Assembly: GCA_964565705.1 (NCBI GenBank)
Contig: CAZMGD010000104.1
Location: 1 to 14,046, forward strand
Origin: CAZMGD01 sp964565705
GTDB taxonomy: Bacteria; Actinomycetota; Acidimicrobiia; Acidimicrobiales; Ilumatobacteraceae
Direction of reading: 5' to 3'
Length of the DNA: 14,046 nucleotides
The notes under the pieces are model-generated. The model saw only the letters and a list, made by a program, of their open reading frames with translations. It ran no database searches and was not told where the DNA came from. The translations under genes were made by a program, and so were the position numbers. This document shows positions 11,343-14,046 of this stretch, piece by piece. The first letter of the stretch is position 1; every line of letters begins with the position of its first letter.

Positions 11343-13237
11343 TTCCAGGAGATGAGTTTGAGGCTGTTCGTCGTGGTCCTGACGGAGGTCACGATCGGCG
11401 GCGCGCCGGTCAACTCCTCGCACTGGGTGATGAGGCTGGCGGACCCGGCGAGAAAGGCGCTGTCGCCGATCCTCGACACGCTGCCATTGTTGGCCGTCTG
11501 CCAGGCGATCACCTTGAGGGGTCCTGCCGCGGTGCGGACTCCGGTGATGACCCGCCCGCCCGACATCGAGATGTCGTGACCGCCGGTCTCGCCTGCCAAG
11601 TCACCGCTGTCGTTGAGTCTGGTGATGACTCCGGCGGCCGTCACCCGCCAGACGATCAGCTTGAGAGTGCCTGATGCGGTGCGCACCGCGGTGACGAGAT
11701 GACCCGCCTGGTCGACGACGGCGCGGATCATCGTGGCGGCACCGGCGAGGTCGCCGCTATCGGACAGGCGCGTGACCGCGCTGCTCGTCACGTTCCAGGA
11801 GATGAGCTTCAGGCTTCCGTTGGCGGCTCGCACACTCGTGACCACTCGGTTGCTGGTCAGGCGTGTCATGGCGATCTCAGAGACGGCGCCAGCTTGATCG
11901 CCGGAGTCGCCCAATCGCGTCAGCGAACCATTCGCTTGCAGCCGCCAGCCGATCAGCTTGAGATCTCCGCTGGCGTCCTTGCAGGCCGTGACGAATCGGT
12001 TCGACGAAACGGCGACGATGCGGATCACACTCGCCGACCCGGCCTGATCACCGCTGTCGCCGAGACGCTTGATGGAAGTTCCCGCATCGTTGACCTCCCA
12101 CGAGATCAGCTTCAGCGAGCCGTTCGCGGTACGGCAGGCGGTGACGAAGCGGGAACCCGAGGTGTCGCGGGCGATCGCCAGAGACGTCGCCGCGCCCGCC
12201 TGATCGCCACTGTCGCCGGTGCGGCTGATCGCGCCGCCGGCGGCCACGTTCCAGGCGATCAACTTCAGGGTTCCTGACTGCGTCCGGACGGCGTTGATGA
12301 TCTGGTGCTCTCGGTGGCGTGCCGCGGCGATCTCCGCGACGAAGCCTGCTTGATCCCCACTGTCGCCCCGACGACACAACATCGGGTACAGGCGGCGGAT
12401 GCCGTCCAGGTCGTCTTGGGACAACGCCCGCCTCACACCCCCGTAGCTCGGGAACATGACCGAACCAGTCACCGTCGAGTGATCGAGTCCGAGCAGATGA
12501 CCGGTCTCGTGCAGGGCCACGGTCTCGAGGTCGAACGTCGAGCCGGCTCCGGTCAAGCTCCAGGTCTCCGCTTCGTCGAAATGGCATTCGCCAGCGTGGT
12601 CTCCGCCACACGGGGGCGGATAGAAGCCGTGGGCCAGAGTGTTTCCGGCTCCGTCGAATGCCGACCCGTCACCGTGACCCCCGCTGAACCACCCGTACTC
12701 GAAATCCGTGTTCCCGGTGGCCTCGGTGAACGTGACGCCGCACAGCGCATTGGCCCATGTCGCCAGCGCCTGTCTGATCGCGTCACGTTCCTGCGTGCCG
12801 GTGATGTCGGCAGTGCCGTTCACGAACCTGTACGTGAAACTCGTGTCGGTGTAACTGCAACCGCGCAAGACGAAGTTGCTGGACGCACCACCCGTGACTC
12901 GGGCGACGGTGGCCAGGTCCGGCGTACCACAGCGCGGGGTCTCCATCGCCGCCGCCGTCGCGGCATCGAGCTTCCCCGTGGACTTCAACTGGTGGACTTG
13001 CTGAAACACGGCGATCGCTTCAGATGTCGGCTCATCCAATGTGTCCGGGGTGACAACCGACGAGAGGTACCCAAATCGTGTGAGAAACCGTTGAACCTTC
13101 CCGAGCTCCGGGTCCTGTTCGCCCAACGCCGCTGAGCGAATCGCCAGCTCGAATCGGGCGGGCTTCTCAGTCGGCGTGCGCGTCCGCTTTGCCGCGCCCG
13201 CTTTCCGCGTGGACGTTGCCTTCGTCGTTCGAGCCAT
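11339..13237 (-). CDS. matrixin (MMP-like) metalloprotease with seven C-terminal repeats
   Basis: A 632-residue zinc protease of the metzincin/M10A type. In order: a basic, Thr-rich N-terminus (1-28) with no visible signal peptide; a PG-binding-like prodomain (about 44-100) ending in the cysteine switch PRCGTPD (101-107, Cys103), which in MMPs caps the catalytic zinc and keeps the enzyme latent; a matrixin catalytic domain (about 120-290) with the structural-metal region HGDGSAFDG...LAHGF (188-205), CHFDEAETW, the active site HETGHLLGLDH (243-253) and Met-turn Met261; then seven repeats (about 289-632). Cys210 and Cys218 sit in an insert within the metal loop. Start ATG 13237 has a strong GAGGAG Shine-Dalgarno sequence. 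Substrates are unknown; the repeats may bind a target, as hemopexin does in animal MMPs. Confidence 0.93.
   Translation of the reverse strand: MARTTKATSTRKAGAAKRTRTPTEKPARFELAIRSAALGEQDPELGKVQRFLTRFGYLSSVVTPDTLDEPTSEAIAVFQQVHQLKSTGKLDAATAAAMETPRCGTPDLATVARVTGGASSNFVLRGCSYTDTSFTYRFVNGTADITGTQERDAIRQALATWANALCGVTFTEATGNTDFEYGWFSGGHGDGSAFDGAGNTLAHGFYPPPCGGDHAGECHFDEAETWSLTGAGSTFDLETVALHETGHLLGLDHSTVTGSVMFPSYGGVRRALSQDDLDGIRRLYPMLCRRGDSGDQAGFVAEIAAARHREHQIINAVRTQSGTLKLIAWNVAAGGAISRTGDSGDQAGAATSLAIARDTSGSRFVTACRTANGSLKLISWEVNDAGTSIKRLGDSGDQAGSASVIRIVAVSSNRFVTACKDASGDLKLIGWRLQANGSLTRLGDSGDQAGAVSEIAMTRLTSNRVVTSVRAANGSLKLISWNVTSSAVTRLSDSGDLAGAATMIRAVVDQAGHLVTAVRTASGTLKLIVWRVTAAGVITRLNDSGDLAGETGGHDISMSGGRVITGVRTAAGPLKVIAWQTANNGSVSRIGDSAFLAGSASLITQCEELTGAPPIVTSVRTTTNSLKLISWK
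11342..12373 (-). repeat. seven tandem ~49-residue repeats in the matrixin
   Basis: Each unit begins R-x-G/S/N-DSGDQAG (later units DSGDLAG, last DSAFLAG) and closes with a strand of the type T.vR...G.LKLISW. Units start near residues 290, 340, 392, 442, 491, 541 and 590. Seven units of beta-strand-rich sequence suggest a seven-bladed propeller, though no fold match was computed. Units 1-4 are the most alike, and units 5-7 diverge in the opening motif. Confidence 0.85.
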
Positions 13238-13412
13238 GCGCTTCTCCTCCTCGGAGTCCGACGCTCGCAGCCCATCCCAATCCCGATCCCCATCAGGCTT
13301 CAGCGTCGTGATCAGTGTGCGCCTCCCGTTCCACCGACGCAATGGAGTACGCCCTCCACCATCCCAGCAGCCGGTCGTCCCATGACCGCGACGTCCCGCT
13401 GATCGCCGACTG

Positions 13413-13467
13413 GGGCGTGCCAACGGTCAGCGTCGGCCCCGGCGGCATCGACGCGAACGGCAATTGA
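13413..13467 (-). pseudogene. decayed mazE-type antitoxin remnant
   Basis: Two blocks match mazE at 9317-9565 on the same strand. 13413-13434 matches 9412-9433 at 21 of 22 bases, and the 15 bases 13441-13455 equal 9539-9553 exactly. In frame this reads VRVDAAGADADRWHAP, joining the antitoxin's first strand directly to its DADRWHA segment, as if about 100 bp of the helical core were deleted. The start codon position reads ATT and no toxin follows. It lies in the 329-bp gap between the matrixin and the VOC gene; the rest of that gap holds promoters and a palindrome but no gene I can support. Confidence 0.5.
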
Positions 13468-13495
13468 CCCGCCCCAGGTAACCGCCCGACGACAT

Positions 13496-13511
13496 CGACG
13501 AGGCCTCGTCG
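13496..13511. promoter_or_regulatory. 16-bp perfect palindrome upstream of the VOC gene
   Basis: CGACGAGG/CCTCGTCG is centred 51 bases before the -10-like box at 13555. The overlapping arms CCCGACGA (13485-13492) and TCGTCGGG (13506-13513) allow an alternative, longer hairpin. It could be an operator or a terminator; there is no T-tract. Confidence 0.4.
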
Positions 13512-13554
13512 GGTGACCTGCCCGCCGGGGCTGTACCTCATGTTCGGGCGCTCC

Positions 13555-13560
13555 TACACT
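13555..13560 (+). promoter_or_regulatory. candidate -10 box of a leaderless transcript
   Basis: TACACT is followed by 6 bases and ATG 13567. This is the third case in the window of TANNNT, six bases, start codon. Confidence 0.45.
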
Positions 13561-13566
13561 CGGGGC

Positions 13567-14046
13567 ATGACCGAGGGGCAGGTCGACCGCACCGGTGAGT
13601 GGCAGGCGCTGCGCGACAAGTACATCGTCCCCAAGGCCGAGCGGGCGCCGAGCACCGCCCGTGGCGTGCACCACACGGCCCACATCTCCTCCGACGTCGA
13701 GCGGACGATCGACTTCTACCAAGGCGTCTTGGGCTTCCCGCTGACCGAGATCTTCGAGAACCGGGACTACAAGGGATCGACGCACTTCTTCTTCGACATC
13801 GGCGGCGACAACGCGCTGGCGTTCTTCGACTTCCCCGGCCTCGACGTCGGGCCGTACGCCGAGGTGCTCGGTGGTCACCACCACCTCGCGATCAGCGTCG
13901 AACCCAAGCAGTGGGCGATCCTGCGCGACCGCCTCGATGCCGCTGGCATCGAGCACCACGACGTCGACGGCGTGTCGATGTACCTCCGCGGGCCCGACGG
14001 CGAGCGCATCGAGCTGCTCTCCGACCCACTCGGGGAGATGTACGGA
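13567..14046 (+). CDS. VOC-superfamily protein (glyoxalase/dioxygenase-like), 3' end cut
   Basis: 160 codons with no stop before the window edge. After a ~30-residue polar extension, the VOC fold opens GVHHTAHISSDVERTIDFYQ then GVLGFPLTEI (the 'l.Hta....D...t..FY...lGf.l' motif). The second half has HHHLAISVEPKQW and SMYLRGPDGERIELLSDP. His36 or His39, His105 and Glu149 are the expected metal ligands. The layout recalls glyoxalase/bleomycin-resistance or extradiol-type VOC proteins; the substrate cannot be assigned. ATG 13567 is supported by the -10-like box 6 bases upstream. The visible part already contains a full VOC module, so only a short tail is probably missing. Confidence 0.88.
   Translation, partial: MTEGQVDRTGEWQALRDKYIVPKAERAPSTARGVHHTAHISSDVERTIDFYQGVLGFPLTEIFENRDYKGSTHFFFDIGGDNALAFFDFPGLDVGPYAEVLGGHHHLAISVEPKQWAILRDRLDAAGIEHHDVDGVSMYLRGPDGERIELLSDPLGEMYG

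Noticed and set aside
11342..12373. Periodic ~147-base repeats considered as a CRISPR array or minisatellite
   Set aside because: The period is a multiple of three, the units translate to a conserved protein repeat, and similarity is spread over the whole unit rather than short identical repeats with unique spacers.
12305..13135. Plus-strand frame opposite the matrixin catalytic domain
   Set aside because: Shadow of the matrixin gene; no domain, no ribosome-binding site.
13312..13959. 215-codon minus-strand frame opposite the VOC gene
   Set aside because: Mostly antisense shadow of the VOC gene; only the short 13413-13467 part matches mazE and is reported separately.

Overview
The window is high-GC DNA with dense coding, several 4-base start/stop overlaps (GTGA, TTGA), many GTG starts, and repeated -10-like TANNNT boxes 6 to 9 bases before start codons (leaderless or nearly leaderless genes). 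This suits an actinobacterium. The family content (methylmalonyl-CoA mutase pair, ACAD11-type acyl-CoA dehydrogenase, VOC proteins, Phd/VapC and MazEF modules) would fit an Acidimicrobiia-like lineage, but the sequence alone does not fix the taxon.

Layout, left to right. (1) 1-2208, minus: the 5' end of mutB and all of mutA, the two chains of the B12-dependent methylmalonyl-CoA mutase, coupled by a GTGA overlap. (2) 2269-2821, plus: a divergent small SpoIIAA/STAS-like gene behind an IdeR/DtxR-like palindrome, overlapping a 43-codon TTG-start ORF. (3) 2845-3000: three successive inverted repeats, the last a perfect 22-bp stem, just ahead of an acyl-CoA dehydrogenase (3022-4245). (4) 4262-6059: a bidirectional-type hairpin, then a minus-strand group of a small helical protein, an SGNH/GDSL lipoprotein and a LigB-type (DODA/YgiD) dioxygenase. 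(5) 6231-6346: tRNA-Cys(GCA) with an encoded CCA and a Rho-independent terminator.

(6) 6330-9565 looks like an accessory segment. Two 35-bp direct repeats (31/35 identical, 20-bp perfect core), one in the tail of the tRNA terminator and one inside a truncated mazF, bound 2.8 kb. That segment carries an SDR oxidoreductase, a VOC protein, a vapC remnant and an intact vapBC pair. Immediately outside it sits mazE. No integrase or transposase is visible. (7) 9618-10835: a divergent pair, a SnoaL/NTF2-like protein (minus) and a PPOX-fold flavoprotein (plus), with a perfect 10-bp inverted repeat between them.

(8) 11010-13237, minus: the most unusual locus. A bacterial matrixin has a PG-binding-like prodomain, a textbook cysteine switch (PRCGTPD), the HETGHLLGLDH zinc site, and seven tandem ~49-residue repeats that could form a seven-bladed propeller. 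It is translationally coupled (GTGA) to a small beta-rich protein. Neither protein shows a signal peptide. (9) 13413-14046: a mazE remnant, a 16-bp palindrome, and the start of a VOC dioxygenase-like gene that runs off the window.

The genes do not form one pathway. The metabolic genes (mutAB, acyl-CoA dehydrogenase) concern acyl-CoA and propionate breakdown. The middle and right parts look like a region of turnover rich in toxin-antitoxin modules, next to a protease/partner pair.
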